A DNA stretch of 64,000 nt from Treponema sp. UBA1793 (GTDB taxonomy: Bacteria > Spirochaetota > Spirochaetia > Treponematales > Treponemataceae). The DNA lies in contig DCFX01000057.1 of NCBI GenBank assembly GCA_002314445.1, forward strand, positions 62,001-126,000, in the 5' to 3' direction. Of the stretch, positions 45,351-52,907 are shown one piece after another. Both the position numbers and the translations under genes were made by a program. Position 1 is the stretch's first letter, and each line of letters begins with the position of its first letter. The notes under the pieces were generated by a model. It made no database searches. It saw only the letters and a program-made list of their open reading frames with translations, and had not been told where the DNA came from.

Positions 45351-46373
45351 ATGAAAAAGATTGTCGATGTTAAGAAGTACTTCATTTTTATTATTACAGG
45401 AATATTTTTATGTGTTTTTATTCTTCCCTGTTCATGTAATACTACCGGAAAAATTGAAAAGGCTGCGGTCAAAAAAAATGCTGCACCAGCTCCCGTAACC
45501 GTACAGGAAGAAGAGTGTGACCCGCAGCCTGATAATGAAGCTAAGAAAAATGTATCTTTTTCCGCAGAAAAAGAATTTAAAAATAAAATCAGCGGAATTG
45601 ATTTTTCTGTTTCATCAGCACCTAAACAGACGACAAAAAACGTTTCATTTGCTTCTCCGTACATTGTAAATGTAAAAGATTCTTCCGGCTGCGGAATCCC
45701 GGACTTTTCCGTAACTGTTTCATGGCCCTTTTCCCGTACGGATGATTCAATTGTGTATGAGACTAAAATACTGAGTACGGACAAGAATGGTTCTTTGGTC
45801 TTTACTCCTGATATTCCAAAATATTCTTTTGATGACAGCATAACGTTCTACCCTACACCCGTGAGTTCCGAACCGACTATCTTACAGGCGGCATTCGCAG
45901 CCGGTATTTCCGCTCCGTACGAAGTACGCACCGACTATGCAAAAAAAACTGGTGTCATTTACGTATTTGATTTTGACGAAAACGGAAAAGCAGGCACCAA
46001 TTCACAGTACCTGCTGAGGGAGTTTATCAATTCAGGTATAAGAATCGGCAATTCGCCCATAGCTACTTCAAATTATCTTTCAAAACCAATCGAATCGTTA
46101 TACAAGGCTACATACAATATCGTCGGAAACGCATATGCCTTTATGATCTGCGGATCTATAAAATACGTAAAACCGGTAGAAGCAAATGACGACGGAAAAT
46201 ATGTCTGCCAGCTTGAAGCCGATATCAGCTGCATAGACATGAAAGACGGTTCTGTTGTCTATTCAACGCATCAGACGGAAAGTGCTGCCGCCGATTCAAA
46301 ATATAAAGTTGTCGACACCTGCCGTAATTCTCTGGCTGCAAAAACCGCTCATGCCGTATTGTTCGGTATGTAA
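45351..46373 (+). CDS. Putative lipoprotein
   Basis: 340 residues from ATG 45351 (AAGGCG RBS); the frame opens earlier at 45282. The N terminus KKYFIFIITGIFLCVFILPCSC is a signal sequence ending in a relaxed lipobox-like site (ILPC or CSC). A Glu/Lys-rich linker follows, then a beta-sandwich-like region (YIVNVKDSSGCGIPDFSVTV) and a C-terminal domain with NIVGNAYAFMICGSIKYVKP. No known family recognised. It lies 25 bp before thrC. Confidence 0.7.
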   Translation: MKKIVDVKKYFIFIITGIFLCVFILPCSCNTTGKIEKAAVKKNAAPAPVTVQEEECDPQPDNEAKKNVSFSAEKEFKNKISGIDFSVSSAPKQTTKNVSFASPYIVNVKDSSGCGIPDFSVTVSWPFSRTDDSIVYETKILSTDKNGSLVFTPDIPKYSFDDSITFYPTPVSSEPTILQAAFAAGISAPYEVRTDYAKKTGVIYVFDFDENGKAGTNSQYLLREFINSGIRIGNSPIATSNYLSKPIESLYKATYNIVGNAYAFMICGSIKYVKPVEANDDGKYVCQLEADISCIDMKDGSVVYSTHQTESAAADSKYKVVDTCRNSLAAKTAHAVLFGM

Positions 46374-46398
46374 TAATTATTTTTATAAGGATGCTAAA

Positions 46399-47811
46399 AT
46401 GATTTACACAGACACCCGTGATGAGACTGCAAAAACTGATTTTCGTACTGCTGTTATGAATGGTATGAATTCCACAACGGGCGGATTGTATATGCCGGTT
46501 GCGTTTCCCAAACTTGATTCCTCGTTCATAAACAAAAATCCTGCACCGAGTTTTAGAGACATTGCATTCAGGATGGCGCAACCGTATGTGGACGGAGAAA
46601 TACCCGATGGTGAACTTATGAGCATCATCGAGGATGCGTATCCGTTTTCCCCGAAAATTGTTCCGCTGGACTCGATTACATATGTGCTTGAGTTGTTTCA
46701 TGGGCCGACTTGCGCGTTTAAGGATTTTGGTGCACGCTTCATGGCTCGTGTCATGTCATATTTTAACCGGAGCGAAAACGGAAAACTGCATATACTCGTT
46801 GCAACGTCTGGGGACACGGGAAGTGCTGTCGGAAGCGCATTTCACAATGTATCGGGACTTGATGTAACAATTCTCTATCCGGAAGGAAAAGTAAGCCTGC
46901 TGCAGGAAAAACAGCTTTCGACATTTACAGGAAACGTCCGTGCGCTCAAAGTTCATGGTACGTTTGATGACTGCCAGAAGCTTGTAAAGACAGCTTTTAC
47001 CGATGACGAATTGCGTAAAAAACTCCGTCTTTCATCTGCGAATTCAATTAATATAGCGCGCCTTCTTCCGCAGAGTTTTTATTATATGTATTCCAGTCTT
47101 GTTGTACGCGATCGCTGCGCTCTCGACAACAGAATAGAACATCCTGCGGTTATTGCTGTTGTTCCGTCGGGAAATTTCGGCAACCTTACGTCGGGACTTA
47201 TTGCACGGGAAATGGGAGCACCAATAGAAGGTTTTGTTGCAGCCACGAATACGAACAGGACTATCCCCGACTGGATTGCGACAGGCGATTACAGAGCCCG
47301 TACGTCTGTTGAAACATATGCAAACGCGATGGACGTCGGTGCACCGAGCAATTACGAACGTATTGCTGCAATGTATACGCTTGAACAGGTCAGACAGCTG
47401 TTTGCTTCATACTGGCTTGACAACGACGGTATTATGGATGCGATAAAATCATGCTACAGCAGAACGGGTTATATTATTGATCCGCACGGCGCTATAGCAT
47501 GGAAAGCCTGGGATGATATCCGGAGCGGTTCCATGGAAAAACTTATGGGTGGTCTCAAGGGCAATATAGAATATCCGGGTCTTACTCCGAATGTTCCCGC
47601 ATGGGCAGAAAAAATTGCAGAAAGGAAATCTGTGGGTATTCTGCTTGAGACAGCAGATCCTGCAAAATTCGGCAGCACCGTTTCAAAGGCCACAGGCCGG
47701 GAACCACCGGTACCTGCACGTCTTATGGAAGTCCTCAAACTGGCCGATCGTGCAATTCCGATGCAGAACGACTATGAGCAGTTTAAGTCATGGCTTTTGG
47801 AGAATCTGTAG
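46399..47811 (+). CDS. thrC: Threonine synthase
   Basis: 470 residues from ATG 46399 (TAAGGATGC upstream); the longer frame overlaps the lipoprotein and is not used. Motifs: PTCAFKDFGARFMARVMSYF with the PLP lysine near residue 111, LVATSGDTGSAVGSAF, YPEGKVSLLQEKQL and VPSGNFGNLTSGLIAREMGA. It converts O-phosphohomoserine to threonine. Followed by an 88-bp tandem repeat with terminators. Confidence 0.96.
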   Translation: MIYTDTRDETAKTDFRTAVMNGMNSTTGGLYMPVAFPKLDSSFINKNPAPSFRDIAFRMAQPYVDGEIPDGELMSIIEDAYPFSPKIVPLDSITYVLELFHGPTCAFKDFGARFMARVMSYFNRSENGKLHILVATSGDTGSAVGSAFHNVSGLDVTILYPEGKVSLLQEKQLSTFTGNVRALKVHGTFDDCQKLVKTAFTDDELRKKLRLSSANSINIARLLPQSFYYMYSSLVVRDRCALDNRIEHPAVIAVVPSGNFGNLTSGLIAREMGAPIEGFVAATNTNRTIPDWIATGDYRARTSVETYANAMDVGAPSNYERIAAMYTLEQVRQLFASYWLDNDGIMDAIKSCYSRTGYIIDPHGAIAWKAWDDIRSGSMEKLMGGLKGNIEYPGLTPNVPAWAEKIAERKSVGILLETADPAKFGSTVSKATGREPPVPARLMEVLKLADRAIPMQNDYEQFKSWLLENL

Positions 47812-47903
47812 GAAGTGTACTACTGACAGAGGTGTCATTTTTACTTTTTAAGTCGAAAGTGGAAAAAGTCTTACGCCCTTTCTCTTATTGGAGACGCACA
47901 AAA

Positions 47904-47927
47904 AATGACACCGTCAGTGGTGTCATT
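47904..47927. terminator. Hairpin at junction of repeat units 1 and 2
   Basis: A 9-bp perfect stem AATGACACC/GGTGTCATT with a 6-base loop GTCAGT, flanked by A-rich and T-rich sequence. It could terminate thrC transcripts. Confidence 0.65.
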
Positions 47928-47986
47928 ATATTTTTAAGTCGAAGGTAGAAAAAGTCTTGCGACTTTTTCTCTTATTGGAGACGCAT

Positions 47987-48020
47987 AAAAAAAAGACACC
48001 GTCAGTGGTGTCTTTTTTTT
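47987..48020. terminator. Strong bidirectional terminator, end of repeat
   Basis: A 14-bp perfect stem (47987-48000 with 48007-48020), loop GTCAGT, with eight A then eight T at the ends. It serves thrC (plus) and the convergent deaminase operon (minus). Confidence 0.9.
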
Positions 48021-48024
48021 ATGC

Positions 48025-48531
48025 TTACATATTGGCATACTGCTGGGTTCTGTCGTTCAAATGCTCTATGGGGATGCCGGCCTGACTGAACATTTCAAGA
48101 GAGTCTTCCTCATCGTGATAATGCATTTCGCACACTACCCGCTTAATTCCGCAGTTGATTATCAGCATTGCACAGGTACGGCACGGTGTCATTTTACAGT
48201 AGACTGTTGCACCGTCTATCGCAATTCCGCGCTTCGCAGCCTGACAGATAGCATTCTGCTCCGCATGAACCGTACGTACGCAGTGCTGGGAGATTGTCCC
48301 GTCAGTATGGATTACTTTGCGCATTAAATGACCGATGTCATCGCAGTGCGGTAGCCCGGCCGGTGAACCGACATAACCGGTCACCAGTATTTGATTGTCG
48401 CGTGCAATTACACAGCCGGACCTTCCCCTGTCGCAGGTCGCGCGTTTTGCGACAGTGCGGCAGACTTCCATAAAGTATTCATCCCATGTAGGACGGACAT
48501 ATTTTTTTGTACTTTGATTTTCGTCTGCCAT
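48025..48531 (-). CDS. Deoxycytidylate (dCMP) deaminase family protein
   Basis: 168 residues. Zinc-deaminase motifs TVHAEQNAICQAAKRG (HAE) and KMTPCRTCAMLIINCGI (PCxxC), with the dCMP-deaminase-type N terminus VRPTWDEYFMEVCRTVAKRA and SGCVIARDNQILVTGYVGSP. It supplies dUMP for thymidylate synthesis. It lies 5 bp after the purine permease gene in a nucleotide-salvage pair. Confidence 0.92.
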   Translation of the reverse strand: MADENQSTKKYVRPTWDEYFMEVCRTVAKRATCDRGRSGCVIARDNQILVTGYVGSPAGLPHCDDIGHLMRKVIHTDGTISQHCVRTVHAEQNAICQAAKRGIAIDGATVYCKMTPCRTCAMLIINCGIKRVVCEMHYHDEEDSLEMFSQAGIPIEHLNDRTQQYANM

Positions 48532-48536
48532 ATTTT

Positions 48537-49838
48537 TTATGCAGCCATTACAGCGTCAACAACTGTTTTTGCAAGAAACACAACGAACAGTATCCAGGTA
48601 ACAACAGATATATCCTTAAATTTGCGGGCAGCAACTTTACAGATTACATAGCTCATAACACCCCATGAAATACCCGTTGCAATACTGTAAGAGAACGGCA
48701 TTGCCATGATTGTTATGAATGCAGGAATTCCTTCAGTCGGGTCCTTAAACTCGATATTTGCAACAGCCTTCATCATCATGAAGCCGACGATGATAAGTGC
48801 CGGGGCTGTCGCTGCCGACGGAACGAGCAGGAACAGCGGACTCAGGAAAAGTGCAACAAGGAACAGTATTGCAGTTGTAAGAGATGTAAGCCCGGTACGG
48901 CCACCTTCTGCAACGCCAGCCGTACTTTCGACATAGCTTGTAACAGTAGAAGTTCCGAGTACAGCGCCAGCAACAGTACCAACTGCATCTGCAAGAAGCG
49001 CCTGATTGACGTTCTTAATATTTCCGTGTTCGTCTTTAAGATTGCCCTGTTCAGCAACGCCCATAAGTGTACCTATTGTGTCGAACATATCTACAAAGAG
49101 GAATGTGAAGAATACCGTAAAGAATTTCAGCGTAAAAATACCCGTAAAATTAAATTTCCAGAAAAGAGGTGCTGATGGAAGCGACACTGGTGAAAAACCT
49201 TCCGGAATTTTTGTGACACCGAACGGAATGCCTATGATTGTCGTTGCAATAATACCGATGATGATTGCGCCGGGGACTTTGCAGCACAGAAGCACAATGA
49301 TTATGACAAGACCGATGATTGCGACGAGAGCAGCGCCTTTCAGAGGAACAAAGCCGACTATAGTGCCGGTACTGCCAGAAACGATACCTCCATCTGCGAG
49401 ACCGATAAGTGTGATGAAAAGACCGATACCTACAGCCACTGCTTTTTTGAGGTTCTCAGGAATGGCTTTGATAATAGCCTCTCGTACTTTACAAATGGAA
49501 AGAATGATGAATACGATACCTTCAAGGAAGACTGCAGTAAGAGCTGTCTGCCATGAATATCCCATTCCGAGGACAACGGTATACGTAAAGAATGCATTGA
49601 GTCCCATACCAGGAGCAAGCGCCACAGGCAGGTTGGCAAGGAAAGCCATGACAAGCGTTGCAAATGCAGACGCTACTGCCGTTGCAGTAAAAACTCCGCC
49701 CGCATCCATTCCCGTTTTTCCGAGCATTGCCGGATTTACAGCAAGAATGTAAGCCATTGTCAGGAATGTTGTAAGTCCTGCAATAATCTCAGTACGGGTA
49801 TTTGTCCCGCGCTCTTTGAGTTTAAAAATATTTTCCAT
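48537..49838 (-). CDS. NCS2-family purine (guanine/hypoxanthine-type) permease
   Basis: 433 residues, about 12 membrane segments. The N terminus TEIIAGLTTFLTMAYILAVN and ALAPGMGLNAFFTYTVVLGM, plus SYVESTAGVAEGGRTGLTSL, place it in the AzgA/PbuG-type branch. It imports purine bases by proton symport. RBS GGAGG upstream. Its promoter overlaps the terminator of the upstream MBL gene. No purine-riboswitch sequence is seen in the short leader. Confidence 0.9.
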   Translation of the reverse strand: MENIFKLKERGTNTRTEIIAGLTTFLTMAYILAVNPAMLGKTGMDAGGVFTATAVASAFATLVMAFLANLPVALAPGMGLNAFFTYTVVLGMGYSWQTALTAVFLEGIVFIILSICKVREAIIKAIPENLKKAVAVGIGLFITLIGLADGGIVSGSTGTIVGFVPLKGAALVAIIGLVIIIVLLCCKVPGAIIIGIIATTIIGIPFGVTKIPEGFSPVSLPSAPLFWKFNFTGIFTLKFFTVFFTFLFVDMFDTIGTLMGVAEQGNLKDEHGNIKNVNQALLADAVGTVAGAVLGTSTVTSYVESTAGVAEGGRTGLTSLTTAILFLVALFLSPLFLLVPSAATAPALIIVGFMMMKAVANIEFKDPTEGIPAFITIMAMPFSYSIATGISWGVMSYVICKVAARKFKDISVVTWILFVVFLAKTVVDAVMAA

Positions 49839-49870
49839 ATTTATGGAACCTCCATTTGTGAATAGACCTG

Positions 49871-49899
49871 ATTATAACATTGTGCAAAAAAAAAGACAA
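49871..49899 (-). promoter_or_regulatory. Promoter of purine permease gene
   Basis: Minus strand: TTGTCT (49899-49894), 17-bp spacer, perfect TATAAT (49876-49871). The -35 box shares bases with the upstream terminator hairpin. Confidence 0.75.
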
Positions 49900-49916
49900 A
49901 TCGTTTTTCAGGTCTT
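49886..49916 (-). terminator. Terminator after MBL/UDG-like gene pair
   Basis: Minus strand: a short stem AAGAC/GTCTT (49916-49912 with 49897-49893) followed by eight T. The weak 5-bp stem lowers confidence. Confidence 0.5.
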
Positions 49917-49920
49917 ATTT

Positions 49921-50757
49921 TTAATTTTCATATTCCAATTGCAATCCGGAACCTGTTTCTTCAACTGAAACTACGCCTGCAAGTTTTATTTTTGATTTCA
50001 AATCGGTACAATGGCACGGATGAATCCGTTTTATATTCTGATTTTTAAGATATTCAAGCGTCCCCTGCATTTGGATGTCACTGGGATTCTGCAGATGAAA
50101 TCCTCCGATTATATCAAGTATTCTGTTTTCTCTTGTGAGTTTTTTTGCATATTCGATAATATTGCAGATTCCGGAATGTGAACATCCTGTAATAATTATT
50201 AATCCGCCGGAAGACTGATATACTACGGCTGAGTCATCCATAACATAGTCGTTATCTGTTTCGTTTTCTTTTTTTCCGAAATACTGCTTACCCTCAAAAC
50301 CAGTATTTCTGGGTATTTCGCCTAAAAACAGCAGCCTGTCTGTAATTTTCTGAGGTTCCTTTTTTAACTGCATTTTGAAGAATTTTTCCAATTTGTTTTC
50401 AGAAAGGATTGAACCTATTTCCGAATATCCTTCTGCTGTAATACTTTTGAATGTTGCAGGATGGGCAAACAGTATCGGTTTTTTATGACATTTCCCTTCA
50501 AATTCGAGTTCGCAAAAATATCTGATCAAAAAATCCAGTCCCCATGTATGATCGCAGTGTCCATGCGAAAAGGCAGCAAAGTCCAGACTGGACAAATCTA
50601 TATTCATTTTTTGAGCATTTTTGAGGAAAACATCCGAATAGCCGGTATCGAAAAGCAGTTTACAGTTTTCGTCCTCAATGTATGCAGAAAAGGCAGGTTC
50701 TCCAAGAAAATATCTGTCTATTATAGTATTGTTATCAGTCAGTATAGTTACTTTCAT
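49921..50757 (-). CDS. MBL-fold hydrolase, ribofuranosyl-aminobenzene-phosphate-synthase-like branch
   Basis: 278 residues. MBL motifs: LLFDTGYSDVFLKNA, AFSHGHCDHTWGLD (HxHxDH variant GHCDH) near residue 65, IIITGCSHSGICNIIEY and GGFHLQNPS, IHPCHCTD. This pattern is that of MBL proteins related to archaeal beta-RFAP synthase and to some 7,8-dihydropterin enzymes. Actual reaction unknown. It lies 3 bp after the UDG-like gene; both are noticeably more AT-rich than the genes around them. Confidence 0.75.
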   Translation of the reverse strand: MKVTILTDNNTIIDRYFLGEPAFSAYIEDENCKLLFDTGYSDVFLKNAQKMNIDLSSLDFAAFSHGHCDHTWGLDFLIRYFCELEFEGKCHKKPILFAHPATFKSITAEGYSEIGSILSENKLEKFFKMQLKKEPQKITDRLLFLGEIPRNTGFEGKQYFGKKENETDNDYVMDDSAVVYQSSGGLIIITGCSHSGICNIIEYAKKLTRENRILDIIGGFHLQNPSDIQMQGTLEYLKNQNIKRIHPCHCTDLKSKIKLAGVVSVEETGSGLQLEYEN

Positions 50758-50760
50758 TAT

Positions 50761-51354
50761 CTAGTTCTTCAGTATCTTCAATGCTTTACCAACATCCTCT
50801 TTCATCATTTCAATTTTCCCCTTCTCTATTCCAAAGCTGTCTCCTGTCTGCGTATAAGAAGGAATAAAATGTATGCCTCTGTCTTTATATTCTGCATTTC
50901 TTATCTTGTACGTTGACCCATTCGGTATCGGCTTGACATTGTATTTTCTTTTCCAAATATAGTTTACCGCCTTTATGGCGAAGTCTCCCATTAATAATAG
51001 TACTTTCGTATCAGGAAACTCTTCCAGCTCTTTTTCAAGACAGTAAGAACACATCTCAATAGTTTCAGCGGATACTAAGTAATCTTTTTTTACACATTTT
51101 ATCGCTGTCGTCAAATATATACCGTTGTTCAGATAATCGTCATATATAGAATAATCACAACCGTTTTGATTAAAAAGATAATTTGTATTCTTTATAAACA
51201 CAGGATTTTTGTCTCCGTCAAAATAATCGTCAGGATTTTTGGGAAATGATTCTGAAATCATTATCATTCTTATAGCATCTTTCTGCGCTGTTTTTACAGT
51301 TTGAAAATGTTTTATTATTTCCACGTCCCCGCAGGTTTTGTCACAATTAATCAT
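50761..51354 (-). CDS. Uracil-DNA-glycosylase-superfamily-like protein
   Basis: 197 residues from ATG 51354, set by a strong AAGGAGG six bases upstream; an upstream open frame to 51432 is not used. The pattern follows family-4-type UDGs: MIMISESFPKNPDDYF (motif 1-like), GIYLTTAIKCVKKDY, EMCSYCLEKELEEFPDTKVL, LLMGDFAIKAVNYI. Cys residues at MINCDKTC, IKC and MCSYC could ligate a 4Fe-4S cluster. The C-terminal HFIPSYTQTGDS takes the place of the usual HPS motif, so glycosylase activity is unproven. Confidence 0.6.
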   Translation of the reverse strand: MINCDKTCGDVEIIKHFQTVKTAQKDAIRMIMISESFPKNPDDYFDGDKNPVFIKNTNYLFNQNGCDYSIYDDYLNNGIYLTTAIKCVKKDYLVSAETIEMCSYCLEKELEEFPDTKVLLLMGDFAIKAVNYIWKRKYNVKPIPNGSTYKIRNAEYKDRGIHFIPSYTQTGDSFGIEKGKIEMMKEDVGKALKILKN

Positions 51355-51455
51355 AATTGCCTCCTTTTTGACAAAACATTTGTCGAATTGACAAGCTGCT
51401 CTGATTCTATAGTAAGGGATGTTTGAACTCAAGGGGACAACGTTTAAAAATTAAA

Positions 51456-51479
51456 AACTCCCTGTATTAACAAGGAGTT
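51456..51479 (-). terminator. Terminator of tRNA-Gly
   Basis: Minus strand: stem AACTCC/GGAGTT (51479-51474 with 51461-51456), loop about 12 bases, then TTTTTAATTTTTA. Confidence 0.75.
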
Positions 51480-51485
51480 GAATGA

Positions 51486-51558
51486 AGCGGCTGAAGGGAG
51501 TCGAACCCTCGTCATAAGCTTGGAAGGCTTAGATAATGAGCCGTTATATGACAGCCGC
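51486..51558 (-). tRNA. tRNA-Gly (anticodon TCC)
   Basis: 73-nt tRNA. Acceptor GCGGCTG pairs with CAGCCGC, anticodon stem-loop TAAGC-CTTCCAA-GCTTA, T-arm AGGGTTCGACTCCCT. Discriminator T as usual for bacterial tRNA-Gly; CCA not encoded. Confidence 0.96.
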
Positions 51559-51569
51559 AAGTGTTTATT

Positions 51570-51598
51570 ACTATATCGAAACGACAGTTCTCTGTCAA
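51570..51598 (-). promoter_or_regulatory. Sigma-70 promoter of tRNA-Gly
   Basis: Minus strand: perfect TTGACA (51598-51593), 17-bp spacer, TATAGT (51575-51570). A small palindrome GACAGAGAACTGTC overlaps the -35 box and spacer. Confidence 0.87.
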
Positions 51599-51625
51599 TA
51601 CGAAAAATAAAAAACAAAGCAGAAT

Positions 51626-52855
51626 TTATACATCTTTTCCGAAACAGGTATCTATGTCGTTGACGCACATTCTGTCCAGTTTTCCAAGATCTGCCTGTCC
51701 GTACAGAAAACGCATTGCTTCTTCATGACTCAGCTCTTTTTTGTAAGGACGGCTTTCTCTGAGTGCCTGATATGTGTCCAGACATGCCATAAGCCGTGCC
51801 TTCTGACTCAGTTCTGAGGCTTTTTTTCCGAACGGATATCCTGTCCCGTCAAGTTTCTCATGATGAAATGAAGCCCATTCCGTTATATCCGTAAAACCAT
51901 CAATTTTGTGAAGTATTTCCCATGTTGCGTACGCATGATACTGAATTTTTTTATACTCCCCTTCTGTCAGTTTTCCCGGTTTTTCAAGAATATCAGTTTC
52001 CACCGTAAGTTTTCCGATATCGTGCAGAGCACCTGCAAGATAATATTTTGCCTGAGTTTCATCATCCCAGCCGTAAAACTGTGCCATTCTGAGTGCTTTC
52101 TGCGCTATGCCCAGTGAATGCATACTTGTAAAAGTCGATTTATAGTCGATTATTTTTGCGAAAAGTGTTGCTATACTGATGATTTCGTCTTTGCCGTAGC
52201 TGCAATCCATTTCAGGGAACACGGAATTGAGCAGATCAAAGGGATCTTCCTGTTCTGTCCGCTCAATCATTCCCTGATCTATACACGATAGAAAAAGGTC
52301 TTCAGCACTACTGTCAAACTGAGTTCCTCTGTATTTTTTAAGAAATGCCCGTATCAGTTCTTCTCTATCCCCGTTGTTTTTCCCGGGCGGGTATCCGACA
52401 TCAACAAGATCCGCAAGATGAATAATACGGGAATACAGCGGAATATCATCTGACTTTTTTTTGAAGGGGCCTTTTCCGTCCGGCCGTTCATGGTGATATT
52501 TTATTACATTTTTTATGCGCGGATAAAAAGGCATGGCGGAGATGTTTCGTTCTCCAAACGTGCAGTGCTCCCCAAGACTAGTCGATTCAGGTGTAAGCAG
52601 AATATTCATTCCGGAAGCCAGCTCCGTGTGTATATATTCAGTAAGGGCATTGTCGTGAAGCAGAGCACAGGCTGAAATGTCTGACAGTTCATTGTCGGAA
52701 AGACCTGCGGCTTTTCCCATTGAAGCCGCCATAAAGGCAACTCGTTTTGCATGATTCTTTGTTGCGCCGAACAAACTGTTTTCAACATAGTCAAGTGCTT
52801 CTGATATAGCGCAAAGGAGAGATTTGAAATATATTTCCATAACTGAATAGAACAT
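51626..52855 (-). CDS. Tandem HD-GYP-type phosphodiesterase
   Basis: 409 residues with two HD domains. The first (~60-200) has CALLHDNALTEY and IKYHHERPDGKGPF; the second (~245-390) has AGALHDIGKLTVETDILEKP, SFHHEKLDGTGYPFGKKASE and MACLDTYQALRESRPYKK, the full HD-GYP signature. It likely hydrolyses c-di-GMP in the cytoplasm; no membrane or sensor domain is seen. c-di-GMP signalling fits the PilZ protein at 7.7 kb. The start is uncertain (ATG 52855 or 52840), with no clear RBS. Confidence 0.85.
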   Translation of the reverse strand: MFYSVMEIYFKSLLCAISEALDYVENSLFGATKNHAKRVAFMAASMGKAAGLSDNELSDISACALLHDNALTEYIHTELASGMNILLTPESTSLGEHCTFGERNISAMPFYPRIKNVIKYHHERPDGKGPFKKKSDDIPLYSRIIHLADLVDVGYPPGKNNGDREELIRAFLKKYRGTQFDSSAEDLFLSCIDQGMIERTEQEDPFDLLNSVFPEMDCSYGKDEIISIATLFAKIIDYKSTFTSMHSLGIAQKALRMAQFYGWDDETQAKYYLAGALHDIGKLTVETDILEKPGKLTEGEYKKIQYHAYATWEILHKIDGFTDITEWASFHHEKLDGTGYPFGKKASELSQKARLMACLDTYQALRESRPYKKELSHEEAMRFLYGQADLGKLDRMCVNDIDTCFGKDV

Positions 52856-52907
52856 ACTACATAATGATTGATACAGTCAAATACAATAAAATAATGTAAA
52901 ATCAGTA

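Larger units (their letters stand above)
47831..48020. repeat. Tandem 88-bp repeat (2 copies plus partial third) with terminator hairpins
   Basis: Unit 1 is 47831-47918, unit 2 is 47919-48006, and a partial third start (GGTGTC plus T-run) is 48007-48020. Each unit begins GGTGTC, contains AAGTCGAAxGTxGAAAAAGTC and CTCTTATTGGAGACGCA, and ends GACACCGTCAGT. The end of one unit therefore pairs with the start of the next. The period is exactly 88 bp. Confidence 0.9.

Noticed and set aside
47831..48020. CRISPR-like or IS-related array
   Set aside because: There are only two full units of 88 bp with no spacer alternation, no cas gene and no transposase; it is a terminator-bearing tandem duplication.
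49006..49752. 248-residue open frame on the plus strand
   Set aside because: It is antisense to the purine permease gene. The Ile/Pro/Thr-rich low-complexity composition is what the reverse of a membrane protein gives.
49839..49920. Purine riboswitch before the permease gene
   Set aside because: The leader from the predicted promoter is about 25 nt, too short, and the conserved purine-aptamer core is missing.
51486..51558. tRNA-Gly as an island attachment site for the AT-rich gene pair
   Set aside because: No repeat of the tRNA 3' end was found near 49.9 kb, and there is no integrase.
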